DNA of 64,000 bases. It comes from CAZCAC01 sp964496575 (lineage in GTDB: Bacteria; Planctomycetota; UBA1135; GCA-002686595). Below the pieces are notes generated by a model, which was not told the origin of the DNA, made no database searches, and saw only the letters and a list, made by a program, of their open reading frames with translations. The position numbers were made by a program, and so were the translations under genes. Each line of letters opens with the position of its first letter. Within the stretch, counting starts at the first letter, position 1. Location of the stretch: positions 8,035 through 72,034 of the forward strand of contig CAZCAC010000037.1 of the NCBI GenBank assembly GCA_964496575.1. The letters run 5' to 3'. Shown piece after piece: positions 8,344-16,953 of the stretch.

Positions 8344-10635
8344 TCAGAACCTCCCCCGGCTCCGCTCGAGGACGACCCCTTCGATGCGTCGCTCGAGCGC
8401 CCACGCCAGCGTGCCTTCCGCCGAACGGAGACCGGCCGCGGTCGCCGCGGCGTCAGGGGCGATCCAGACCCCGTCCTCTCCTTCTTCCTCCGCCTCCTCG
8501 AACTCGCAGTCGATCTCGGCGTAGGCGTACCCCTCGAGATCGAGCAGGGTCAGCACCCAGGTCTCCTCGCTGTCGATCGGCCACTCCTCCTCCCCGCTCG
8601 CCGGCCGCGACAGCTCGGCGGCGATCGGCCGGAAGCTCCAGTCCTCCTCGTCCTCCTCGTCGACGATCGGTCCGCTCACCCCCGGCACCGGCGGCGGCGC
8701 ACTGAAGACCTCCGCCCCCGGAACGTCGGCGAGGCTGCCCATCAGGAGCAGGATGTCGACGCGTGGCCCGAGCAGCCAGGCGAGCGAGGTCCCCGGATCG
8801 AAGACGGCGCGCGGCCCCTCGGGGCCCGCGGTCCAGATCCCGACCAGCCTCCCGCCGTGGGCCAGGCCGCCGCGGGCTCGCCACAGGATCTCCGGAGAGC
8901 CGAAGCAGGGCGTCCCGGGGGGAAGGTCCACGACGATGTGCTCGATCGACGCCGAGTCCGCGAGGAACGGGACGGCACCGTCCGCTCCGCTCCAGTGTCC
9001 CCGGGCGAGGCGGCTCTGGTCGTCGGTCGGATCGGGGGTGAGGTTGCGCCAGGAGATGACGGTGGGCGTCTCGGTCACCGAGGCGAAACGCTGCGAGGCC
9101 CAGGAGGTCGGCGAGGCGGAGTCGATGCGCTCGGCGGGCAGGACGACGGTCAGCCCCGAGCCGCGCAGCGAGTCGAACTCCGGCTCGCGGGCGAAGCCGA
9201 GGAGCGCCGCGGCCTGCGCGGGCCGCACCCACAGCTCCTCCGCGCTGCCGCCCGCCCCGCCGATCGCCGGGTCGAACATCCACTCCAGCCGCTCGGGGGT
9301 CACCGTGTGGGCGAGCACGATCTCGGGCGGATCGAGGATCAGGTAGTGCTGCCGGCTGCCTCCCTCGGCGATCACCATGCCGACCTCGGAGCGAAAGACG
9401 CGGCCTTCGTCGGAGGCGGCCCGCAGGCCGACCGCATTCGAGCGCGCCAGCACGCTGAAGAGGAGCGCGGCGACGACGGGGATCCCGTAGCGGCGCACGC
9501 CGCTGACCGCGGTGGAGCCCAGCGAGAGGCCGATGGACATCACCAGGACGGCGGGAAAGAGGCCGGCCGCTCCGGAGAAGTCGCCGGGGTGGACGACCAG
9601 GAAGGCGCGCATCGACTCGGTCATCACCACCAGCGCCAGCCAGGCGGTGAGCACCGTAGCCCAGAAGCGCGGCGCCGAGCGACCCGCGTGGAGGGCGGGC
9701 TGCAGCACCAGCACGACGAGCAGCACGGCGATCACGTAGCCGATCCCCGCGAACCCCCCGTCGCCGACGGGGATCATCAGGACCCCGAGCTTCTCCAGCC
9801 CGTTGAGCAGCGCGGTCCAGAACTGGCCGAAGTCGCCGAGCATGTGACACGTGCGCTCGAGGTCCCGCGGCCACAGGGGCAGCTCCTGGATGGCGCGAAG
9901 CACCAAGTCCAGGGCGGCGAAGAGCCCGAAAACGACGAGGGTGGTCACCGCGGTCCGGATCCGGACGCGGCCGGGTCGGTAGCGCCGCGAGGAGTAGTAC
10001 TCGATCACCGCCAGCCACACCGGCAGGAGGTAGCCGAGCTCCGAGGCCAGGGTCGTGGTGAAGGTCAGGATCGCGGCGAGGGCGACGTAGAGGTAGCTGC
10101 GCTCCTGCCGTCCGCGCAGGAAGGCGGTGCCCGCCGCGGCGGCGAGGAGACCGCCGAGCAGGTCGCCGCGCGCCGCGGGAGCAGCGACCGCCGACACGGA
10201 CAGCGGGTGCAGGGCGAGGATCATCCACGCGGCGAAGCGCGCGGCGTCCGCCTGCTCGGCGCCGGTCCAGGGCACGACCAGGCGGCGGACGAAGTGGCCG
10301 AGGAACCAGGCGCAGGTGAGCAGCAGGATCAGGTTCTCCAGGCGCAGGCCGAAGAGCGCGAAGGGCGTCCACACCCCGGCCCGCGTCCAGAGCCAGCTGG
10401 TGGTGCCCAGCGACAGCGCGGCCAGCGGCCGCCCGGCGGTTCCCTCTCGATCGTAGAAGAGGTCCGCGCCGCCGTCCGCCTCGCCGCCGAGCTCGGCGTG
10501 GACGGAGCGGGACGCTTCCACCAGCACCGGGTAGTCCTCCCCCACCGGCCCCGCGGTCAGGAGCGGGACGTAGACGACGACGAGGAGGAGCGCCATCAGG
10601 GTCCACCAGGCCCAGAGCCGGTTCACGCTGGTCAT
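8344..10635 (-). CDS. Large polytopic membrane protein, TMTC/GT-C-like
   Basis: A 763-residue protein. The first ~430 residues hold about ten hydrophobic segments; the rest is a large soluble, probably periplasmic, acidic domain. Segment 3-4 contains LHPLSVSAVAAPAARGDLLGG, which resembles the HPxxxxxVAxxxxRxDLLxx signature of TMTC/GT-C type membrane glycosyltransferases, and the loop after TM1 has an acidic pair (GEDYP) like the catalytic Asp/Glu of GT-C enzymes. A sugar-transfer role is an inference only. The start at 10635 (MTSVNRLWAWW) is chosen because the membrane segment follows directly. The gene is divergent from another GT-C-like gene at 10748, supporting a shared cell-envelope role. 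Confidence 0.75.
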   Translation of the reverse strand: MTSVNRLWAWWTLMALLLVVVYVPLLTAGPVGEDYPVLVEASRSVHAELGGEADGGADLFYDREGTAGRPLAALSLGTTSWLWTRAGVWTPFALFGLRLENLILLLTCAWFLGHFVRRLVVPWTGAEQADAARFAAWMILALHPLSVSAVAAPAARGDLLGGLLAAAAGTAFLRGRQERSYLYVALAAILTFTTTLASELGYLLPVWLAVIEYYSSRRYRPGRVRIRTAVTTLVVFGLFAALDLVLRAIQELPLWPRDLERTCHMLGDFGQFWTALLNGLEKLGVLMIPVGDGGFAGIGYVIAVLLVVLVLQPALHAGRSAPRFWATVLTAWLALVVMTESMRAFLVVHPGDFSGAAGLFPAVLVMSIGLSLGSTAVSGVRRYGIPVVAALLFSVLARSNAVGLRAASDEGRVFRSEVGMVIAEGGSRQHYLILDPPEIVLAHTVTPERLEWMFDPAIGGAGGSAEELWVRPAQAAALLGFAREPEFDSLRGSGLTVVLPAERIDSASPTSWASQRFASVTETPTVISWRNLTPDPTDDQSRLARGHWSGADGAVPFLADSASIEHIVVDLPPGTPCFGSPEILWRARGGLAHGGRLVGIWTAGPEGPRAVFDPGTSLAWLLGPRVDILLLMGSLADVPGAEVFSAPPPVPGVSGPIVDEEDEEDWSFRPIAAELSRPASGEEEWPIDSEETWVLTLLDLEGYAYAEIDCEFEEAEEEGEDGVWIAPDAAATAAGLRSAEGTLAWALERRIEGVVLERSRGRF

Positions 10636-10747
10636 CCCTCGCAAGGTAGTGCGGCGCGAGGGCAAAAGCCAAGGTCTGTGGGGACCGGTCGGGAGGATCG
10701 CCGGCCGGTGGCTTTATCGAGGGCGCTGTCGTAGGCTCGCTCGCCTC

Positions 10748-12313
10748 GTGAAGAACCCGCGCCTCTCCCGCTTCACCGCGCTGCTCCCCGCCGCGCTGCT
10801 CTTCGTCTTCCTCGCCTGGAAGCTCGAGTTCCTCTGCGACGACGCGTTCATCTCCTTTCGCTACGGCAAGAACCTCGCGGAGGGGAACGGGCTGGTCTAC
10901 AACCCCACCCTCGACGCGCCGGTCGAGGGGTACTCGAACTTCCTCTGGGTGGTCTGGCTCTCCCTCCTCGAGCGGCTCGGCTGGGACGTCCCCCTCCTGG
11001 CCCGCCTCTCCTCGGCACTCTGTGCGCTGGTGCTGGTGCTCTGGGTGCCGATCCACGCGCGGCGGCGCCTCGCCCTCGTACCCCTGACCTTCACGGCCAC
11101 GGCGCTCTTCGCCGCGTCCCTCCCGCCGGTCGCGGTGTGGGCCACCGGCGGCCTCGCCACGGCCCCCACGGCGCTCGCCGTCTTCGGGGTGTACACCCTC
11201 CTGCTCGGGAACCCCGAGCGGCCGCACGGGATCGGCGCCGGGGTCTTCGCCGCGCTGGCCGGGCTGGTGCGCGCGGACGGCGCGGTGTGGGTGCTGATGA
11301 TCCTGTTCGCCGCGTCGCTCCTCTGGGTGGCCGGCGGGCGGCCGCGAGCGCTGAAGCGCGCGATCCTCCAGGCGGCGACGATCGCGTTCCTCTGCGTCGG
11401 CGCGCACGTCGCCTGGCGCTACGGCTACTACGGCGACTTCCTGCCGAACACGGCCAAGGTCAAGGGCACCTTCTCGGTGCACCGACTGGAGAGGGGTCTC
11501 GACTACGTCCTCGCGTATCTCTTGACCGTGCCGACGATCGCGCTGACGCTGCTCCTGTCCTTGCGGCCCTGGCGCGGCGGCCTCGCCTCGGTGTGGCTCA
11601 CCTGCGCGGTGGTGATCGCCGGTACGCTCGGCTACGGCGTCTGGGTCGGCGGCGACTTCATGCCGATGGGACGCTTCCTCTTCCCCGCGGTGCCCTTCGT
11701 GCCGCTCCTCTTCGCCGCGGCGATGGGACTCTTCGCGCGCCAGCCGAGGCGCGTCTCCCTGGTGATGCTCGGCGTGAGCCTGTTCTGCGTCGTCGCGAAC
11801 GTCCTCGCCTGCTTCGACCTGAACCCGATCCCCGAGTCGGTGCGCCGGCGATTCCACTTCCGCCAGGATCGTGCCTGGGAGAGCGAGCTCTCGATGCGCG
11901 CGGCGATGTACGAGCGGGCGATGGAATGGAGTCTCCTCGGGCGCGCGATGGCGACGGTGGTGAAGCCGGGCGAGTCGATCACCACCGGCCCGATGGGCGC
12001 GATCGGGTACTACACTCCACTCACCGTGTACGACACCTACGGGCTGGTCTCGCCCTCGGTGATCGAGGCCGCGGAGCCGCTGGAGAGCTCGTCGCCGGGT
12101 CACGACGTGCGGGTCGACGACGGGTTCTTCCTCGACCGCGAACCGACCTACACGATGGGCAAGCTCCTGGCCGTGGACGAGGAGATACCCGAGGGGTGGA
12201 AGTTTCACCCTTTCTACCCGCTGGTGACGTTCGAGCGCCATCCGCTGCCGGAGGGACAGGGTCTTCCGGAGGGGATGGACCTGCTGTTGCCGCGATTCCA
12301 CCGGTGGAAGTGA
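10748..12313 (+). CDS. GT-C-type membrane glycosyltransferase-like protein
   Basis: A 521-residue polytopic membrane protein with about ten hydrophobic segments. Near residue 25 it has CDDAFISFRYGKNLAEGNGL followed by VYNP and VEGYSNFLW. This is the DDAFISxRYAxNLxxGxGLVFN signature of a family related to the mycobacterial arabinofuranosyltransferase AftB and other lipid-linked-sugar GT-C enzymes; the acidic DD pair is the expected catalytic region. The C-terminal ~150 residues form a soluble domain. The donor is probably a polyprenyl-phosphate sugar; the acceptor is unknown. The GTG at 10748 is chosen because the first membrane helix follows directly; it diverges from the gene starting at 10635. 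Confidence 0.8.
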   Translation: MKNPRLSRFTALLPAALLFVFLAWKLEFLCDDAFISFRYGKNLAEGNGLVYNPTLDAPVEGYSNFLWVVWLSLLERLGWDVPLLARLSSALCALVLVLWVPIHARRRLALVPLTFTATALFAASLPPVAVWATGGLATAPTALAVFGVYTLLLGNPERPHGIGAGVFAALAGLVRADGAVWVLMILFAASLLWVAGGRPRALKRAILQAATIAFLCVGAHVAWRYGYYGDFLPNTAKVKGTFSVHRLERGLDYVLAYLLTVPTIALTLLLSLRPWRGGLASVWLTCAVVIAGTLGYGVWVGGDFMPMGRFLFPAVPFVPLLFAAAMGLFARQPRRVSLVMLGVSLFCVVANVLACFDLNPIPESVRRRFHFRQDRAWESELSMRAAMYERAMEWSLLGRAMATVVKPGESITTGPMGAIGYYTPLTVYDTYGLVSPSVIEAAEPLESSSPGHDVRVDDGFFLDREPTYTMGKLLAVDEEIPEGWKFHPFYPLVTFERHPLPEGQGLPEGMDLLLPRFHRWK

Positions 12314-12399
12314 CCCGCAGTCCGGGGGTTGGCGACTTCCTTCGAGACGCTTACCCTGGATGAAGCTCTCGCGGTCGAATGACTCCGATAGGAGAAACC

Positions 12400-14922
12400 A
12401 TGAGCCGTCGCGCCCTCTGCCTCGCCTTCGCTCTCCAGCTCCTGGTCATGACGCCGGTGCTCCACGCAGAGTACTGGACGGTTTCCCAGGATCTCTCCGC
12501 CGACTTCCAGCAGCTCTCCGACGCGGTCGCATGGGCCGCCGAAGGGGATACGATCTACGTCCACGACGGGACTCACGACGCGGTGGAGATCGTCGGCAAG
12601 AGCCTGTACGTGGCCTCGCATCACGACAGTAGTGCCGTGGTCGAGGGGATCTTGATCCTCGACCTGCAAGCAGAGCAGTGCGTGTCGCTGAGTGGTCTCG
12701 AGGTGACTCAGCGTCCCACGGTCGGAGACGCCGCGCTGCGCATCGTCGACTGCGCGGGGAGCGTTCGCCTGCAGGACTGCCTGGTCCACGCGGTGTACAT
12801 GTACAGTTGGTATCAGTCAGGAATCGCGGTCTCCATCGAGAGTTCCTCGAACGTCGCGGCGAACGGTTGTGAGTTCCTGGGATCCGCGTACCACCACGAC
12901 GAACCCCGCGCCGCCTTCATCGCCGACGCCTCGAGCATCAGCCTGAGCGACTGCTTCGTCGAGGGAGGCATGGGCTGGGGATACGAGGACGGATGGCCGG
13001 GGATGGACCTCGGCGATTGTCTGCTCTTCCTGACGGCGACTGTCGTGCGAGGTGGATCGGGGTGGTGGGGCTTGAGTTGCGATCAGCCCGGCGATGGAGG
13101 GGTCGGATTGATCGCGACCGGCCTGACCACGGTCTTCCTGCTGGACAGTGCGCCTGAAGGAGGTTACCCCGGATTCACGTGGGACATCTTCTGCGAAGAT
13201 GGTCTATCGGGGGAACCCGGTCCAGCCGTGGACCTCGGACCCGACGTGGACCTCCAGAGAGTGCCCGGAGTGGCGCGAGGCTGGACGGTCGACAACGTGG
13301 TCGAGAAAGAGGCGAGACTCGAGATTCGCTACCGGGGTGAGCCCGGTGATCGGGTCTACGCGATGCGGTCGATCGGCGGGGCGTTCGAGGTCCACCCCGA
13401 CCTGGGCGGCGTGCTGCTCGTCGCTCGTCCCCACACCCAGTCCCCCTGCCTGGGAACCGCGGTGGACGGCGAGCTCGTCGTCGAGGTACCGATCTCGGAG
13501 CTCGATCTGCCCGGTCACGAGGACTCCTTCCTCCTCCAGGCGTTCGCGATCACCTCCGAAGGCCGCTTCCGCTGGGCGGGACCGGCCTCGCTCGCGGTCA
13601 TCGGCACCGAGGTCTTCGATCCCTACCGGAGCCCCGTGCACGTCGACGGCGATGCTCCACCCGGAGGTGACGGCACGAGCTGGAGCCGTGCTTTCGACGA
13701 CCTGCAAGCCGCGATCGAGTGGACACAGTGGACCTACGAGAACGTCCTGCCCGAGGTCCGCGAGATCTGGATCGCCGAGGGAGAGTACGTCGCTCCACTC
13801 GCCGGCGCGGAGGGCGAGGACGGCTTCGAGATCGTCTTCCCGACCAGCCTCTACGGCGGGTTCGCCGGCGTAGAGACGAGCGTGGAGGAGCGCGACATCG
13901 AAGCTCATCCGACGATCCTCACCGGCGACCAGCTGGGCGACGACGGTCCGGACTTCCAGAACTACGACGACAACGCGAGGATCGTGCTGAGGATCGACGC
14001 CGACGACGAGGATATCGTCCTCGATGGGCTGGTGATCCGCGGTGGCAACGGACAAGCAGGCGGGAAGGCCAGCGGAATCCGCGGTGAAGAGGTGGGGCGG
14101 TTGGTCATTCGTAACTGCGAGCTCGTGGCCAATCGCGGCTATCTCGGCGGTGCTGCCAACTTCACCAAACCGATATCCACCTTCTTGTTCGATGAAGTGG
14201 ATGTAGTCGACACGGTTTTCCGCGGTAATCGCAGTTTTTCCGCAGGAGGTGGGATTCTCTCGGACTTGTGGAAGATATCCCTGATCAACTGTCGGTTCGT
14301 CGACAACCAGTCGAGTCACGGGAAGGGTGGAGGCGCCTACGTGAGGGGCGAGAAGGACGGCCCACCCATGGTGATAGGCTGCGAGTTCTCGAGGAACGTG
14401 GCCAAGCAAGGAGGCGGGCTCTACTTGCGCAGTCACGGTCCGCTTCCCGTCGTCTCGGGTTGCACCTTCCGCGACAACGAGGCCAGCAACGGAGCGGGTG
14501 GACTCCAGGTGGGAAACGACACGGCCTTCCTCCGGAACTCGATTCTCTGGAACAACTCCACCGCCGGTGTGGTCACCGAGGCCTCGCAGGTCGAGGTCAA
14601 TACCGGCGACACCCTCGCTCCGCACTATTGCTGCATCGACGGCTGGACCGGCACGTGGGGTGGCGAGGGCAACCACGGCCTCGATCCACTGTTCCTGAAC
14701 GGCGGCCACCTCGGTCCCGGCTCCCCCTGCGTGGATGCCGCCGACAACACCGCCGTTCCGGCCGACACCTCCGACCTCGACGGCGATGGCGACACGCTCG
14801 AGCCGCTCCCCTTCGACCTCGACGGCAACCCACGCTTCGTGGATGACTCGGCCGTCCCCGACACGGGGATCGGGAGACCTCCGATCGTCGACATGGGGGC
14901 CTTCGAGCGGCAAGGGCCCTGA
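12400..14922 (+). CDS. Secreted right-handed beta-helix protein with choice-of-anchor Q-like end
   Basis: An 840-residue exported protein. ATG 12400 has a ribosome binding site (ggaga at 12391-12395) and begins a signal peptide (MSRRALCLAFALQLL, cleavage near VLHA). Two parallel-beta-helix regions are visible: an N-terminal one at ~40-260 with recurring short rungs (VSLSGLEV, VRLQDCLV, ISLSDCFV) and a C-terminal one at ~530-760 (DGLVIRGGNG, LVIRNCELVANRG, FRGNRSFSAGGG, CEFSRNVAKQGGG). A DGTSWSRAFDDLQAAI block near 425 is typical of polymorphic-outer-membrane-like helix starts. The end (SPCVDAADN, DLDGNPRFVDD, VDMGAFE) matches the choice-of-anchor Q style of planctomycetal and Bacteroidetes surface proteins. 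A carbohydrate-binding or lyase role is possible but no active site is evident. Confidence 0.85.
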   Translation: MSRRALCLAFALQLLVMTPVLHAEYWTVSQDLSADFQQLSDAVAWAAEGDTIYVHDGTHDAVEIVGKSLYVASHHDSSAVVEGILILDLQAEQCVSLSGLEVTQRPTVGDAALRIVDCAGSVRLQDCLVHAVYMYSWYQSGIAVSIESSSNVAANGCEFLGSAYHHDEPRAAFIADASSISLSDCFVEGGMGWGYEDGWPGMDLGDCLLFLTATVVRGGSGWWGLSCDQPGDGGVGLIATGLTTVFLLDSAPEGGYPGFTWDIFCEDGLSGEPGPAVDLGPDVDLQRVPGVARGWTVDNVVEKEARLEIRYRGEPGDRVYAMRSIGGAFEVHPDLGGVLLVARPHTQSPCLGTAVDGELVVEVPISELDLPGHEDSFLLQAFAITSEGRFRWAGPASLAVIGTEVFDPYRSPVHVDGDAPPGGDGTSWSRAFDDLQAAIEWTQWTYENVLPEVREIWIAEGEYVAPLAGAEGEDGFEIVFPTSLYGGFAGVETSVEERDIEAHPTILTGDQLGDDGPDFQNYDDNARIVLRIDADDEDIVLDGLVIRGGNGQAGGKASGIRGEEVGRLVIRNCELVANRGYLGGAANFTKPISTFLFDEVDVVDTVFRGNRSFSAGGGILSDLWKISLINCRFVDNQSSHGKGGGAYVRGEKDGPPMVIGCEFSRNVAKQGGGLYLRSHGPLPVVSGCTFRDNEASNGAGGLQVGNDTAFLRNSILWNNSTAGVVTEASQVEVNTGDTLAPHYCCIDGWTGTWGGEGNHGLDPLFLNGGHLGPGSPCVDAADNTAVPADTSDLDGDGDTLEPLPFDLDGNPRFVDDSAVPDTGIGRPPIVDMGAFERQGP

Positions 14923-15044
14923 ACGCGGTTCCGCACCGCCGCCAGGTGCGATCCCCATTGGATTGCCAGGAATTCGCTTCACGTTGCGGGTCCCGGGGTC
15001 GTAAGAAACGGGAGCGGGGACCCCTGGCGGGCCCCGGAGCGACG

Positions 15045-15455
15045 ATGTCCACTCGACGACCCCACTTCACTCGCTGGCTGATCTCCCACGCGCTGGCCGC
15101 GCTGCTGCTCCTCTCGGGGATGCCCCGGCTGGAGTGCTGTTGCGTCGGCGACGCGAGCGAGGGCTCCGGCTCGTGCTGCGGCTCCGGGTCGGTCGAGCGG
15201 CGGAGTCCCCTCCCGGGAGGGTGCGGCTGCGATCCCGCGGGTGACTGCGACTGCGAGCACGACCTCGGCGGACCGCCGGTCCTGCCCGCGGAGAACGCCG
15301 GGATCGAGTGGGACTTCCAGGTGACGGGGCCGGCGACCCTGTCCCCCGCGCCGGCGCTTCCCCCGGCAGCCCGGCCAACGCGCGTCGCCACGCGCGAGAG
15401 AACGCGAGCGAGTCCCCCACCACTCTTCGTGGTGAACTGCGCCTTCCGCTGTTGA
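15045..15455 (+). CDS. Small Cys-rich exported protein upstream of metal efflux genes
   Basis: A 136-residue protein with ggag at 15036-15039 before ATG 15045. A basic start and hydrophobic segment (LISHALAALLLLSG) look like a signal peptide or anchor. Eleven Cys follow, clustered as LECCCVGD, GSCCGSG, GGCGCDP and GDCDCEHD, plus two at the extreme C-terminus (NCAFRC). The gene sits directly before a CusC/CusB/CusA-type operon, so a periplasmic metal-binding or metal-sensing role is plausible, but I recognise no domain. Similar short Cys-bearing proteins often precede such operons in other bacteria. The reading frame is supported by the RBS, signal segment and position; the function is inference. 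Confidence 0.7.
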   Translation: MSTRRPHFTRWLISHALAALLLLSGMPRLECCCVGDASEGSGSCCGSGSVERRSPLPGGCGCDPAGDCDCEHDLGGPPVLPAENAGIEWDFQVTGPATLSPAPALPPAARPTRVATRERTRASPPPLFVVNCAFRC

Positions 15456-15593
15456 TCGCGGGAGGTGTCACGGCTCCCCCCTCCTCGAGAGGACGGGAGC
15501 CGGGAGTCGTCTTCGAGTGACTCGACCCCTGCGTCGGTTCCTCCACTCGTTCGCACCACCTCTCTCGGTGGGCCACCCTTTCACGTCGTCGCC

Positions 15594-16940
15594 ATGGCTT
15601 CCGCCCGCGTTCTATACATCTTATCCTGCTCGTTCATACCGGTACTCTCCGCCTGCGCCGCCGATCCACCGCTCTTCGAGAAGCGCGTGGACGAGTGGGA
15701 CACCTTCGAGGAGGAGCTCCAGGAGGCGCGGGAGAATGCGGCGCCCGAGCTGACCGAGCTCGTGGCCCTCCTCCACCACGCCCGGACGCACAACCCCGAG
15801 CTCGAGGCGGCGTTCCAGCGCTGGCGGCAGGCGCTCGAGCGGGTGCCGCAAGCGACCACGCTGCCCGAACCGCGCCTCGGCCTCGCCGCGTACCTCGCCG
15901 AGGTGGAGACGCGCGTGGGGCCGATGCAGGGGCGGGTCGGCCTGACGCAGGCCTTTCCCTGGTTCGGCGAGCTCGACGCCGCGGGTGAGGCCGCCTTCCA
16001 GGCCTCCGAGGCGGCGCGCGAGGAGCTCGAGGCGCGCCGCCTCGAGGTCGACGAGAAGGTGCGCCAGACCTGGTTCGAGGTCGCGTGGCTCGAGCGGGCG
16101 ATCGCGATCACCCTCGGCCACCAGGAGCTCCTCCTGCACTGGGAGAGCGTGGCCCGGGCCAAGCTCGAGACCGGCATCGGCGGCCACGCCGACGTCGTGC
16201 GCACGCAGGTCGAGCTGGGCAAGCTGGAGGATCGCCGGCGCGGCCTCGAGGACCTGCGACGCCCGCTGCGCGCGCGCCTCAACGCGGCACTGGGTCGCCC
16301 GGCCGACGCGGCCCTGCCCACGCCCGACTTCCCCCTCCCCGAGCCTCGCCCCATCGACGAGGTGCGCCTGGCTCGAGACCTCCCGGTGACGAGCCCCCTG
16401 CTGCGCGCCCTCGAGTATCGCATCGAGTCCGCGTCGCAAGGCGTGGTGCTGGCGGGCAAGGCCCACTACCCCGACTTTCAGGTCGGCGCCGACTACACGT
16501 TGATCGGCTCGTCGCGCTCCCCGGGCGTGTCCGGCTCGGGAGACGACGCCTTCGCGGTGACGCTGGGCCTCAGCCTGCCCTTCTGGAGCGCCTCCTACGA
16601 CGCGGGCGAGCGCGAGGCGGAAGCCGGCCTGCGCGCGGCGCGTCGCGAGCACCAGAGTACCTGGAACCAGCTCGCCTCCGAGCTGGAGATGAGCCTCTAC
16701 CGCTTCCGCGACGCCGACCGCCGCCTGCGCCTGTTCCGCGAGAGCTTGATTCCCAAGGGCGAGGAGTCAGTGCAGGCGACCGACAGCGCCTACCAGACCG
16801 GGCGAGGCGGCTTCCTCGACCTGATCGACGCGCAGCGCGGCCTGCTCGAGTTCCAGCTACAGGCGGCCCGCGCCGAGGCCGACCGCGCCCAGGCGCTCGC
16901 GGAGCTCGAACGACTCACCGGTACCCCGCTCAACTCCTGA
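15594..16940 (+). CDS. cusC: Outer-membrane efflux lipoprotein, TolC/CusC family
   Basis: The outer-membrane channel of a tripartite heavy-metal exporter, 448 residues. ATG 15594 starts a lipoprotein signal peptide with lipobox LSAC near residue 22. The rest shows the duplicated helical-hairpin composition of the TolC family: long charged helices with THNPELEAAFQRWRQA near 63-78, and repeat-related stretches LDAAGEAAFQASEAAREEL and YDAGEREAEAGLRAARRE around 125 and 340. The C-terminal GGFLDLIDAQRGLLEFQ helix near 405 is typical. It lies 13 bp before the CusB-like gene and clearly belongs to the same operon. Confidence 0.92.
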   Translation: MASARVLYILSCSFIPVLSACAADPPLFEKRVDEWDTFEEELQEARENAAPELTELVALLHHARTHNPELEAAFQRWRQALERVPQATTLPEPRLGLAAYLAEVETRVGPMQGRVGLTQAFPWFGELDAAGEAAFQASEAAREELEARRLEVDEKVRQTWFEVAWLERAIAITLGHQELLLHWESVARAKLETGIGGHADVVRTQVELGKLEDRRRGLEDLRRPLRARLNAALGRPADAALPTPDFPLPEPRPIDEVRLARDLPVTSPLLRALEYRIESASQGVVLAGKAHYPDFQVGADYTLIGSSRSPGVSGSGDDAFAVTLGLSLPFWSASYDAGEREAEAGLRAARREHQSTWNQLASELEMSLYRFRDADRRLRLFRESLIPKGEESVQATDSAYQTGRGGFLDLIDAQRGLLEFQLQAARAEADRAQALAELERLTGTPLNS

Positions 16941-16953
16941 TCCGGCAACAGCC

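Noticed and set aside
10636..10747. Divergent promoter in the gap between two membrane-protein genes
   Set aside because: Position makes a promoter likely but no -35/-10 pair is recognisable, so no site is annotated.
8453..12301. A 1282-codon open frame on the minus strand
   Set aside because: It covers two well-supported membrane-protein genes in other registers and has low-complexity Arg/Pro/Glu composition; a GC-rich shadow.
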